The notes beneath the pieces are model-generated. The model saw nothing but the letters and a program-made list of their open reading frames with translations, was not told the DNA's origin and ran no database searches. Of a stretch of 64,000 nucleotides of DNA, positions 12,801-23,071 are shown piece after piece. The position numbers and the translations under genes were made by a program. How positions within the stretch are numbered: position 1 is the stretch's first letter; each line of letters opens with the position of its first letter. This stretch comes from Manduca sexta (Eukaryota > Arthropoda > Insecta > Lepidoptera > Sphingidae), in the NCBI RefSeq assembly GCF_014839805.1, contig NC_051130.1, forward strand, positions 3,968,001 through 4,032,000, given 5' to 3'.

Positions 12801-15800
12801 TACCGCTTACGAAGTGCCAGTGGGATCTCTATAAACATTATTTGTATACATATTGTAAACAAAACAAGCAAGGCATACTGAAGGACTTTCATATACTGCA
12901 GAAGATATGGTCCCATCCTCAAGTGCTGCACAACTTTCATACTAAGTTGAGTGATTATAAGCGAACGAAAGGTATTGTTTTATTTCTATAGTTATTTGTA
13001 ATTGTGTTGGTCACGCTGAAGTTAGTCACAATTGGTGCGGTACTAACTTCAGAATAGTCTAAATAATTCGAGATATTTAAGTTTAATTAAGAAATTTTTA
13101 TTAGGTGCAATAAAAATACAATACTCTTGAAAATTATAAATAATGTTCTATCATAGTTACATGTACAAACAATATGAGATAAATAATATACTATCATTAC
13201 CAAGTGTTGAAAATTTTCAGAGGAAAAACTCGAAGATGATTTAGCAGCGGAAGACCTGTCGGTAGATGATATAAAGCCTACTGATACTGAGGTGTGGTGG
13301 CTGCAGTACCTCGACGGAGGCAACATGCTGGAATGTCTAGAGAGTTCGAACAAATTCGTCGCTGTGTTCAGAATACTCAATGAGTGCGTTACGCTGGGTG
13401 ATAAAGTGTAAGCAATTCACTTTTAAAATTTATTTAAAAATATAAAGTAATATTCATTGAAAATTATAATTCTTATGGAATAGCTTAGTGTTACCCTGTG
13501 TTTTATCGATAATAAAATTTAGAGTAGTAGAAATAATTTAGATTGAAAATATTTTTATAAGCCGATGAAGTAATACCTGAGGTAACAAGAGGCCATTTTA
13601 TAACCTACCCACCTACCTTCCTCTGCCCCTTGGTACCTTTTTTTGGTAAATATCGAAAAAAAATATTTTTTTCTAGTTTAATATTCTCGACATCGCTATT
13701 CTGCCTGGACACGCTAGAGTATTTCCTGAAAAAGATCAACTGCTGGAGTCTGGGCCAGGAGTACTACCGGCTAGACGGATCGGTGCCGCCTGAAGTGCGC
13801 CACAAGTGGTGCCGAGAGTTTAACGCCGACAACAACGTTAAGACTAAGTGAGTTGTTGCACCTTCATGGGTTTTTAGAATTATAGTGGCCTATTTGTCGG
13901 TACCGACGGCACTCCATCACTGTCGGTACGTATGACATTTCATGGTCTTATAGAGTACAGAACCTTTGGTGAGCAAAATGGACACGAAAATTATGTTTGT
14001 TTGTCAAATATGCTGTATAAAAACAATATATCGTGAATAGGGTGGTTGACTTATTTTTATTTATAACTTATTTAAATTATGTCCGTCGTATAAATTGAAG
14101 CAATCATTGAAATCTACAAAAAATTCTACAAGCTATAAAGCTATTCCCACTCCGCGTCTACTCCCGCACGTAGCAATATTTGAAATTTGAATGACTGCCT
14201 CATTTCTTATTGAACTTTCGGACAACTAACTATCTGATTCCTTTTTATACTAATTGATATTACACATAAAAAATTCACAAAATCAAACATAGTCGAATAC
14301 CCTGTTTCAGTGAACATATTTATAAGTAAACGACAGCTTATTGAATACAATTTAAAACATTAAAAATTCTTCCACAGGCTATTTTTAATATCGACTCGGG
14401 CCGGCAGCCTCGGCCTGAACATGACGGCTGCGAACCGAGTGATAATCCTGGACACGTCGTGGAACCCCGCGCACGACATGCAGAGCATATTCAGAGTGTA
14501 CCGCTTCGGACAGAAGAAGGACTGCTTTATATATCGACTCGTTGCTATGGTGAGGAGAAGGAAGGATTATGCGAAATTCGTAATGTGTACCATCAGTCGA
14601 GCAATTTTCTTGTTTCTCGTTAATAAACGATCCCTATCTCAATCTTCAATCCGATTTCAAGAATAAACCAATCAAAATAGCTCATTTTTGGACAAGTCAA
14701 AAAAACTGGGTTCTGATTGGTTTACTTTTGAGACAGATCGAAAAAAGCGATTAGGATCATTTATTGAAAATGGCGGTTCGCCATATAAATATTGTTATCA
14801 TAGAAAATACATTTGGTTCTCGATTATCTGTCAAAATATATATTTTCATACATGTCTCAATTCCTTCCAGGGAACAATGGAGCAGAAAATATACGAGAGA
14901 TCTGTGACCAAGCAGGCCGTCGCGTGTCGCGTGGTTGACGAGCAACAGATCGACCGACACTACAACAGCGCAGACCTCGCCGAGTTGTACAGGTATGTAC
15001 CTATAGTATTAATAAATCATAATAATTATTTCCCTAAGCGTCTGTTTCACAATGTTGGAGTAAAGGCCATCCATTATAATAGTAGGCGACGATATATAAA
15101 AGTCAAGGTTCAAAATAAATGGTAATCAAAAGAGTATTGTCGTATACGGTAATAGGTGTATAACATTTACTTAAATATTGGGAAAAAGGCCCTAAGGCAC
15201 CTTAAAATTATGCCCACGGCGGTAGCATTGGCACGTTCCTTATTTATAATTTCATAATAGTTGTCACAATACAAGTGTCGCTAAAGTAAAAGACTTGAAA
15301 GCTATCTTTTTTATACGGATTTACTGTAGCTGCGCGGTAAATTTAGAGGCGCTTAAGAGTTAGACTGTCTTGGTGGCGTAGTTGTATTACGGTACAATTG
15401 TAGTGCTGAGGTCTCGGGTCCGATCCCCGGGTCACACAGTAATATTGGATTTTTCTACTTAACATTAGATCGGTGTCCGTAATTTGTGCCTGATATGATT
15501 ATAGACTCGTCCTCTAGCACATCATGGAGCGAAATACGCACAGCGGGAAGTGGTTGCACTAGTTGCGCCTCTACCTATCCCTTCGGGGATTAAAGGCATG
15601 AGTATGTGTGTGCCCTAAGGGTAGGTTTGAAGATAGAAATGCGTCGCGCATTTGCTCGTATATCATATTTTGAACGACCAATATAATGCACTTATGTATC
15701 CGTTAATCGAGTGAGTTATCATGTGATATGTAGTATAGAGATGTGTGTGTGCGCAGACTGGACGAGGCGGGCGGGTCGGTGTCGGGCGGCGTGGCGGCGG

Positions 15801-18800
15801 GCGTGCGCGACGTGGCGCTGCTGCGCGTGGCGCGCGACGGGCCCGTGCACGCCGTGCACGAGCACGACTCGCTGCTGCGCGCCTCCGAGCCCGCGCTGCC
15901 CGAGCACGAGCGCGCCGCCGCCTGGCACCAGTTCCAGCTCGAGCGCGCCGCACAACGTAACAAACGCACTACTCTCCGCACACCGCACACCGCACACCAC
16001 ACACCACAGTACTAAACAACTTCATTTAGACGTAATGAGACGAGATAGGTTGGACTGCGGTTTTCAGAAGTCAGATCAGAATGTAAACCAACCTCTACGG
16101 CCGATATCATCGAATCAGAGGCGGCTCATCCGTAAGAGCGCTGGTGCAGTGCACTCCCATGAAAATTACATACTTAGCTAATTTAATAATTTATATATAT
16201 TTATAATACATAAGATCCTTATATTACATTCTTTATATTTTACTATGCCTATAAAAAGTCTATTATATTACCTATATAGGTACATGTAGCGTCAATTTGT
16301 AACGAGTGGAGCGCCAGCGATTGTGCTCCTATGAAACAAAGTTTAGTACGACTCTTAGTACTGTATTCAATGAGTGCGAAAGAGAGAAATCGACTCGGGC
16401 TGACGCGTGAAACAAAAGATATTGTATAAAAAATTAGCGTGGTCTGGAGCGCCGCTCACGCGTCACTCAGTTATTGTTCAGCCAGCCGTGCGCGCGCCGA
16501 GGGGATATGCTACGTATGCGCAGTTGTCCTTCTTATGTATACAAACAACTTCAAGCAAGCTCATCGACTTCGTCAGTTAATACGCAGTTTTTTTTAAAAT
16601 AAGTATTAAAAAATAGTTTGTGCGCGATATTTTGTGTTAAAATGGAACAATACAGTATATCTTTTATTAAACAGTGTGAAAAGATAAGATATACAAATAA
16701 AATAAATAGTTAGCTCTAGTTTTTCAATTATTTTTTTGTGAAACCCCATCAAAAAATTTCACGAGCCGCCTCTGAACCATATCCGTTGAACCATAATAGG
16801 TAGCGGCGGCGTATACCTGACGGCGCTTTCTACACTGATCCACCGCGTGCAACCACTTATTTTAACTTCGACAGCGCATGTATACATAATATATCTGAAT
16901 TTGAACCGGTTCTGTACCGGCGCGGACCTACATCCATTAGGAACACTAAAGATACGGCTTCATAACATCTTTAATAATAAGCCATAGCGGCAGATTAAAA
17001 CAAAAGTCTACAACACAAACATGTCTCACGGCACGGCAGTCACTTTAAAAAAATATATATCAATGTAATTCTTCATTCACACCTTATTATTCTTGAAACC
17101 CTTCACACCCAAAAACCCAGATATCTGATTTAAGCAGTACAATTACGAAATAATTCATTTATTATTTTTTTAATTGCAGCAACCAACGTACCTACCACGA
17201 AGAAAGGCAAAATATCAACAAAAAGTTTACAAAATGCAAAATCCAAAACAACACAAGAACAGAATGAAAACGATTCGCAAGAACCACAAACAAGTAAGGA
17301 CAAAGATGTAGTAAATTGTTGCATACCGATTAAAAGTGAGAAGCCCGTGTTCTTCACAGACAATGATATCAAAAATGAAATAGCTAACGACGTGGTGCAC
17401 ACTCTCATAAAGCAAAATTTCCCAAACATGCAAGCGATTAAAGACGTGACAGCAGTAGTGACCATTGTAAAGAATATAGTTGAAAACGTACAAACTAGTG
17501 AACAAAATAAAACCGTCGCGACCATAGTTATAACGAAAAGTATGTTTGCACACGCGCACCTGCCACTATCAAAACTGTTGAATAAAGTGTCGCATAATTT
17601 GAACGCAAACATTGAAGCACAAATGAAACAACTCGAACAGCCCGTCAAACCGGAACCCGAGCCGCCAAAGAAAAGTGAAAGGTTAAAAGAAAAAGAAATG
17701 GGACGACAATTGAGATCTCGAAGTAAATTAACGGAGGAACCATTACCTCAACCTAAAAAAAGAACTAAAACTAAGAAGAAAGCAGTTGTTGCGTCCGAAT
17801 TGACCAATGAGCAATGGGACAATAAAAAACAATCGAGTGGCGATAGCAGCGCCACGGTTTCGGCTGATGAAAGTGTAACCTTAACGGAAAAGCCCGGGCC
17901 TCTGTGTAAAAAAACATATATAAAAGCTGCAAAGAAAATACAAAAGCTGAACGACGCAGCAGAACAGCCAGTAACAACCGATAACAGCATGCCAGGAACA
18001 ACCAATAACAGCCTACCAGTAACAACCGACAAAAGCATACCAGTAACAACCAATAATAATATATCAGTAACAACCGATAACAGCATACCACTAACAACCG
18101 ATAACAGCATACTACTAAGTGATGACGATGACGTCACTATAGTGCAGACAAGTCAACCTCTAACTATTACCACAAAAACAGCGGGTAATGTAAATCCGAA
18201 ACCTGTGCAAGTTCAGAAAACACCAACTGCAATGCCAAAATCAAAACAAATTAAACAGACTGGTTTAATTATAACCGAAACGCAGTCATTGGCAACAAGC
18301 AAAGGAAAAGCCGTGACAGAAACCAGGGATTCTGAGCCTGTGCCGTTGCACCCATCGCTTCTGACTAACAAGAACTTCATCACGATCGTAGCTCATAAGT
18401 ATTTGGAAGCGACGCCGTTGCTGGACGAAGACGCGGCCACGCTAGCGGCGCAGTATAGCACGCAGAAAGCCAAGAAGGAAATGGAGGAAACTGGCAAGAG
18501 TATCACCAGCGGACCTCTGTACGATATCGCGGTCAATGTACGTACGTGTTTTGGTTATACGTGTGATTTAATCGTCTTTACTAAATAATTATGTCAAAAT
18601 TAATAAGGCCATCAAATCCAATTTGATATCAAATTTTCGTGGAAACCTGTTTTGCTTACAGCATTATTAGTTAATTTTAACATCTTTAAATCAAACATCG
18701 GGACGATTAATTCAGCGGTATCTTCTATTATTCTATACACAAACAATTTAGCAACATCAGTTTAGTAGTTTTGAAATAAAAACATAGAATTTGCATTATT

Positions 18801-21800
18801 TGTAATAAGCCTCACTTTGATAACATATAGGAATACCATAAATAATTATACCCTTAACTAAAATCTTTAACTAATAGATTTTTTTTCTTAGTTATTAGGC
18901 ATAGAGACATTGGAAAAACTTAACAGAGTTACACCGAAAGTAACGAAAGCTAAAAAAGCAGAAGCGGCAGCGACATTGCAGTTGCAGGAGTCAGTAATTG
19001 ACGTCGAAAAGACCAGTGCGTCTAATGAACTGAAACCTGACAACACCCAGCTCACAAAACAGGTAGCGAAGCCGAAGCCAGCGCCAAAACAAACAACAAA
19101 AAAAGACTCGAACATTAAGGAACACAAGCTTGTAAAACCTGTAGAAAAGCCGCCAAATCCAACAGTACCTGCGGTCGCGCCACAACACACAGCACCTGTA
19201 GTAACGTCCACAACGTCTAATGTTGTGCCGGTGGAACTGTAAGTATATTTATAATATTTTGCCGCCTAAAGCCTGAGCGCCTTACGACAAAACATTATTT
19301 ATTTATGTATGCAACTGAATAGTGTTTGGTGTAAAAGCCTTGCTTATAATTAAAGAAGCGTGTCTCAGGAATTTCTTATTCTTGTCCAGCCATAAACACA
19401 TTTTATTTTCCCCAGGTTCAAGGGTCCCAGTATACCGACCAGCAGCCAGTATCCTCAACAAAACTACGAGGAATGTATCTTGCCCGACGACGACGACTCG
19501 CCATCTATAGTCGCAGAGACGCCACTGCCACCACCACAAAATCCAGTGCCAGTTAAAGTTGCCACTGCCAAAACGGTGTCCAATCAAAAAAAGAAAAAGC
19601 CTATTATACTTAGAACGGCGTTAAAAATCGATACAAAATCGAGCCCGGGTCTGCAACCAGCATTGGTCCAAGTGAGGACAGCCGGCCCGCAGAACGTGAC
19701 GGTGGGCGGACTGAGAGGGATGATCTCAACCGTGGGAGGGAAAATAGTAGTGGACGCGTCGCAGTTGGACAACACCATCTGCTTGGACAGCGACGACGAG
19801 GAGACGGCGGCGCCGGCGGGCCCCGTGCCGGTGGCCCTCACCCGCGTCAACGCCTCGCAGGTGATGCCCATCACCCGCGTCACCACCTCGCAGGTGATGC
19901 CCATCACCCGCGTCACCACCTCGCAGGTGATGCCCATCACCCGCGTCACCACCTCGCAGGTGATGCCCATCACCCGCGTCACCACCTCGCAGGTGATGTC
20001 CATCCCTCGCGTCAACGCGGCGCAGGTGATGCCCATCACGCGCGTCGTCGCCAGCGCCGCGCCGATCCTCTCGTCTGGCTCCTGTCTCAATGTTTCCGCC
20101 GCATCGGCCACAAACAATTTCAGCAACCCTGTTGCCCTAATTGGGACGCCCGTTGCTAACACTTCCTTATTGTACACAGTAAACACTTCCTCAAACTCGT
20201 TCGTTAGTACTGCCAATAGCTCGCCCGCTATTTTGGCTGTCAGCGCTCCATCTCCATCGTTTTCCACACCCATTGTCAGTTCGCCTATCAGTATCGTCTC
20301 TAAACCCGTCAGTTGCTCTTCAAGCCCACACAAAGCAGATCAAGCTTCCTTGCCAAACACTAGTATTTCAGACGATTCGAATCTCACCATAAAGGCACAG
20401 AAGTCGAATCAATTCATTTTAAAAATAAATAACCAAACTCTTAAACTTGTACAAACAACCCCTCCACCGGATTCGGTCAAAACTATTATCAAGTTAGGAA
20501 AGAATGACATATTAATTCCGAACGCACTAGACAAAGAAGTGTCGGTGAGCAAAGAAACCATGAATCAAGACCATAGCTCCGCGTCTACAAGACCATCGAC
20601 GAGAAAGGTTGTCCCCATTAAACCTGCGCAAAGTGTTAACGCCAAAAAAATAGTTGAGGCATCGACAAGTCGCCGATCGTCGTCTGTTTGCCTATCAAGT
20701 GACTCCGACACACCAAGCTCGTCAAATGCGAAACGCGATGACCCTCTTGACATATTAAAAGACATAGTTCACATACAGGCATATACCAATGAAAATGATC
20801 AGAATGAAAAATCGTTGCGGAATAAAGGGAAAACCACCCAAGACATAAGTTCATCGTCTAACAAAGCAAAGACTTTGCAGACCAATTCAATGACCACAAA
20901 GGAAGTGAAAGCATCCAACTCCGAAAAAAAAGGATCGCTGAACTTCAGACAAATAGCTGCTAAACCTAACACTACTGATTTAGTATTGCGTTTCAGCACG
21001 GATGCAGTAAAATCGTTAAATAAAAAGCTAACTACCACTCAAGCGTCGTCTTCTAAACCTACAGACAAATCCACAATGAAGGCTAAGGAAATATTGAATA
21101 TTAAATTAGATAATCCTAAGGCGAAAAGTAACACAAAATCTGTTCGAAATGTTATAGATTTGACTAGTTACTGTGCTGTGGAGCCAAACAAAAGTAAGGA
21201 TACCAAGAATAGTAAAAAAACAACGCAAGACAAGTCGAGACCCGCGGTGATAAACCTGACTGACAATGTTGTTTGCGTCGAGAAACCGCTGCTAGAGCTG
21301 GCGAAGAATGCGTTAACCACTGTGGATATTACGTACGTATATTATATCTGTTTAATCGCATCTTTGGTAACTTTACGTGTGTTGATATTTAAATTAAGAT
21401 TACCGCAATAATATATAAATTATATTTTAGTGCATCTAACTTTGACAGATATGCTATAGCATTTTGTCTGCAGCATACATTTTTCGACTAGCTTGATAGA
21501 AAATGGGGGTGAAGTAGAGCGTTTTCTGTTTGTATTCCTTTACCTTCGGGAAACGCATACATAATATCACGAAATCGATTGTTCATAGAACACCATAATA
21601 AAAACTTGGCGCCGTGAGTGATTACGCTCATTTTCAAAATTCTGCTATAAAACTAATTTTATATTTTGCTCAGGGGAGAACCTTCGAGACCCAGACCCGC
21701 TACCAGAGCGAAATCTGTCGCGCAACACACGCCAACAAATGACAAAAAAAGATCTTCCACAACTGTCGATACGAAATCCGCAAAGAAAAAGAAGGTCAAA

Positions 21801-22969
21801 GGTAAGTGTATGTATACCATCATGTATGCTGTTTCACTTTGACGCGTTATATGAGCAAGTTGTTAATCCTGTCATATCTAGTTGTGCAATACTAAAAGTA
21901 AAGTCTTAGTTATATTTATTGGATCTTTGACGCTGTACATAGGGATTGCAATCCGGTACAAACTTAAATCCGGCCGGATTCAGCCGGAATCACGAGAATT
22001 CCGCCGGATCCGCCGGACCGGATTGCAATCCCTAGCTGTACAGATGTCGAGTAAGTTTGTAAAGTTAGTAGAAGGACCTGTTTAAGGAGGGTATTCAATG
22101 TTCGATTCTGCTCCTAAATATATATAAAATGTTTAAGCTTATTTTAACGGAAAATTAAGCAGCTCGGTATTTTTGCCTTCCAAAGCCAGGTTTGTAGTAT
22201 GAAGGGATTATTATTATTATTATTATTTAAGCCTTTATTCATACACAACTTTTTTGCTTTGTTATTCATATAGTAAACTTTTGTTCCATTTTTGTGTATC
22301 CGTTTGCCAGGTGGCATAGGCCTCCCCCAATCTCCTCCATTCTGGCCTTTCCATGGCCACTCTACCCCATGTTATTCCTGCGACTTGTCTAATGTCGTTA
22401 TCCCACCTTCTTTGTGGTCTACCTATCTTTCTTTTTCCATCCATGAAGGGATAATCAGTCATAATTAAAAGGCATATTGATACATAATGACCGATAAGAT
22501 AGGCTATACAAGTAATAGTACCAAAAAGATGGACCTTTTTTTAAATAGATTTATACTCTCATTTATCTATATATTTTTGCATAAATTTTTATTAGTTTGA
22601 TGCCCTAAACTGCCGTTTATTTAAATAGGTCCCTCGGCTACAAATACATTCCGTATATTTTAAACTAAGTACTATCCCGCGTACATTTTTTTCGGGATAA
22701 GGAACCCACTATTTATTTTGCCAGAAGTAGAACCCTACGAGTATGTTAAATTAAAATGTAATCTGTGTACAAAATTTTATCGCAATCCGTTCGGCAGTTT
22801 CAGCGTTTACTTTTAACAAACATCCAAACATCTTTTCGCATTGATAAAATAGAAACAGTGAGAATAAATTACACTTAAACTAGGCAATAATATATTTTTT
22901 CTCTTTCCAGAATTGACTTTGCAAGACTTCGATATAGACGACTTGGATGATATTATCGAGTTGGAATGA
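1..22969 (+). CDS. ATRX: ATRX/XNP-type SNF2 chromatin remodeller (5' partial, 21 exons in window)
   Basis: Predicted SWI/SNF2-family ATPase that moves or deposits nucleosomes in heterochromatin. Exons: <1-3871, 3945-4152, 4708-5022, 5230-5354, 5634-5771, 6132-6333, 9201-9338, 9884-10024, 10478-10597, 11764-12152, 12628-12971, 13221-13407, 13677-13847, 14378-14549, 14871-14992, 15757-15956, 17180-18537, 18892-19238, 19416-21332, 21674-21801, 22911-22969 (TGA). All junctions are GT-AG and the sum is 3,550 codons in one frame. The frame is open to base 3, so the start is upstream. Helicase motifs: I ([15 protein letters not shown], exon 8), II (CDEGHLLKN, exon 10; ATRX-type DEGH rather than DEAH), III (LTGTPMQNN), V ([10 protein letters not shown]) and VI ([10 protein letters not shown], exon 14). 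The motif I sequence and the segment after VI ([23 protein letters not shown]) fit ATRX better than RAD54L2. It is far longer than mammalian ATRX. No ADD zinc finger is visible in the window; it could lie upstream or be absent as in fly XNP. Confidence 0.93.
6830..7321. repeat. Lepidopteran retroposon-like fragment in ATRX intron 6
   Basis: Starts with CTAGCTTCCGCCCGCAGCTT, a GC-rich motif that contrasts with the AT-rich intron, and ends in a short ATAGAT microsatellite (7300-7321). This architecture fits a truncated RTE-like non-LTR element ending in a simple repeat. The CTAGC start could instead be the end of a Helitron read in reverse. No coding capacity is visible. Confidence 0.4.
7401..7660. 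mobile_element. Harbinger-like MITE, copy 1 (260 bp)
   Basis: Long terminal inverted repeats of about 70 bp start CCCCCTTATTCATARACG at both ends and run inward through a shared CTGTGATAACAAG block. The element is flanked by a direct TTA duplication (7398-7400 and 7661-7663), the 3-bp TWA target site of PIF/Harbinger elements. It is non-coding and lies in ATRX intron 6. A second copy is at 63098-63369. Confidence 0.85.
7773..7832 (+). repeat. (GTTT)15 microsatellite
   Basis: Fifteen perfect GTTT units near the 5' end of the Helitron-like element. Confidence 0.97.
7840..8699 (+). repeat. Seven tandem 123-bp units inside the Helitron-like element
   Basis: Units start at 7840, 7963, 8086, 8208, 8331, 8454 and 8577, each beginning CTAATCTCAGGAACTACCGG (the 6th and 7th slightly varied) and ending in GGAGCGGRGCAGTAATGG. 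The period is 123 bp, with one 122-bp unit lacking a T. The first four units are nearly identical; the last three carry many substitutions. The gradient suggests amplification from the 5' side. Confidence 0.95.
10088..10232. mobile_element. Palindromic MITE, diverged copy A (ATRX intron 8)
   Basis: Resembles copies at 14620 and 28722: the left end has ACACGATCCCAATTTTAATC and the right end has AGATTGGTATTGTTCATTTA, with ATYRAAA/TTTTRAT blocks inside. It has many substitutions, so this is an old copy. Confidence 0.5.
14620..14772. mobile_element. Palindromic MITE copy B (ATRX intron 14)
   Basis: About 150 bp, with terminal inverted repeats: left AATAAACGATCCCTATCTCA, right GATTAGGATCATTTATTGAA (reverse-complement match), and internal mirror blocks CCAATCAAAA and CTGATTGG. 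It lies between ATRX exons 14 and 15, very close to donor 14550. Confidence 0.7.
15361..15625 (+). repeat. tRNA-derived SINE in ATRX intron 15
   Basis: Has a polymerase III A-box-like TGGTGGCGTAGTTG (about 15370) and a B-box-like GGGTCCGATCCCC (about 15416) at tRNA-like spacing, then a non-tRNA body ending near TTCGGGGATTAAAGGCATGA. This head-plus-body layout is that of an insect SINE, not a functional tRNA gene. Confidence 0.7.
16116..16774. mobile_element. hAT-like non-autonomous element (ATRX intron 16)
   Basis: Perfect 12-bp terminal inverted repeats, CAGAGGCGGCTC at the left and GAGCCGCCTCTG at the right, enclose 659 bp without a transposase. CAGAGGCGG-type termini are typical of hAT elements. 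The 8-bp flanks (CATCGAAT and AACCATAT) do not match, so a target-site duplication is not seen. Confidence 0.55.
17979..18117 (+). repeat. 24-bp coding minisatellite in ATRX exon 17
   Basis: Six imperfect tandem copies of a 24-bp unit of the form ACAACCGATAACAGCATACC plus 4 bases. They encode [40 protein letters not shown] and TTDNSILL. The unit is a multiple of three, so copy-number change preserves the frame. Confidence 0.9.
19846..20043 (+). repeat. 33-bp coding minisatellite in ATRX exon 19
   Basis: Six tandem copies of a 33-bp unit encoding [11 protein letters not shown], with variants [11 protein letters not shown] at the start and [11 protein letters not shown] and [11 protein letters not shown] at the end. 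The middle copies are almost identical at DNA level, which suggests recent expansion or homogenisation. The array is GC-rich against an AT-rich background. Confidence 0.92.
22200..22462 (-). mobile_element. 3' relic of a LINE reverse transcriptase
   Basis: On the minus strand a 66-codon remnant contains [16 protein letters not shown] and [12 protein letters not shown], the conserved C-terminal tail of endonuclease/reverse-transcriptase proteins of insect CR1/Jockey-like retrotransposons. It is followed on that strand by a short 3' UTR ending in a (TAA)n-type tail (22210-22228). It lies in ATRX intron 20 and is truncated at the 5' end, hence dead. Confidence 0.75.
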
Positions 22970-23065
22970 AAGAAGTCTTTGATTTTGGATTAAATTATTA
23001 CAAAGAAGAGTTATAAGTTAAAAGTTAGTTTTATCACTAAAACAGACGTTATCTTTTTGAATGTA

Positions 23066-23071
23066 AATAAA
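23066..23071 (+). other. Polyadenylation signal for ATRX
   Basis: AATAAA about 97 nt after the TGA stop at 22967-22969, within an otherwise ordinary AT-rich 3' UTR. Confidence 0.6.

Larger units (their letters stand above)
9201..15956 (+). other. ATRX: ATRX SNF2 ATPase core (exons 7-16)
   Basis: Ten short exons encode the two RecA-like lobes. Lobe 1 begins near [17 protein letters not shown] (exons 7/8), carries the Walker A lysine of GLGKT and the DEGH box, and ends after LTGTPMQNN. Lobe 2 runs from [17 protein letters not shown] (exon 13) through the arginine-finger motif VYRFGQKK (exon 14). All catalytic residues of the family are visible, so the enzyme should be active. The final exon of this block (15757-15956) is extremely GC- and CpG-rich compared with all neighbours, which matches strongly GC-biased codon third positions. 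Confidence 0.92.
17180..22969 (+). other. ATRX: ATRX C-terminal disordered extension with coding repeats (exons 17-21)
   Basis: Five exons continue the reading frame past the ATPase core for about 1,270 codons. They are Lys/Thr/Ser/Pro-rich and largely low-complexity. Exon 17 carries an 8-residue repeat (TTDNSIP-type). Exon 19 carries an 11-residue repeat ([11 protein letters not shown]). Short hydrophobic cores next to acidic residues recur ([35 protein letters not shown]). The protein ends with an acidic tail, [16 protein letters not shown]. Phase is kept at each junction (18537/18892 phase 0, 19238/19416 phase 2, 21332/21674 phase 2, 21801/22911 phase 1), so I assign these to ATRX rather than to a separate downstream gene. 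Confidence 0.82.

Noticed and set aside
15361..15440. Possible tRNA gene
   Set aside because: A- and B-box-like motifs are present but no cloverleaf acceptor stem closes, and a SINE body follows.
15700..16181. Several overlapping frames of 70-156 codons on both strands
   Set aside because: They are Arg/Ala-rich shadows of the very GC-rich ATRX exon 15757-15956.
19584..20333. 249-codon minus-strand frame with an 11-residue repeat
   Set aside because: Antisense of the ATRX 33-bp minisatellite; the sense frame is phase-linked to flanking exons.
17180..22969. A separate gene downstream of the ATRX ATPase core
   Set aside because: No start codon context or promoter break is evident and every junction is phase-compatible with the ATRX frame, so one gene is the simpler reading.
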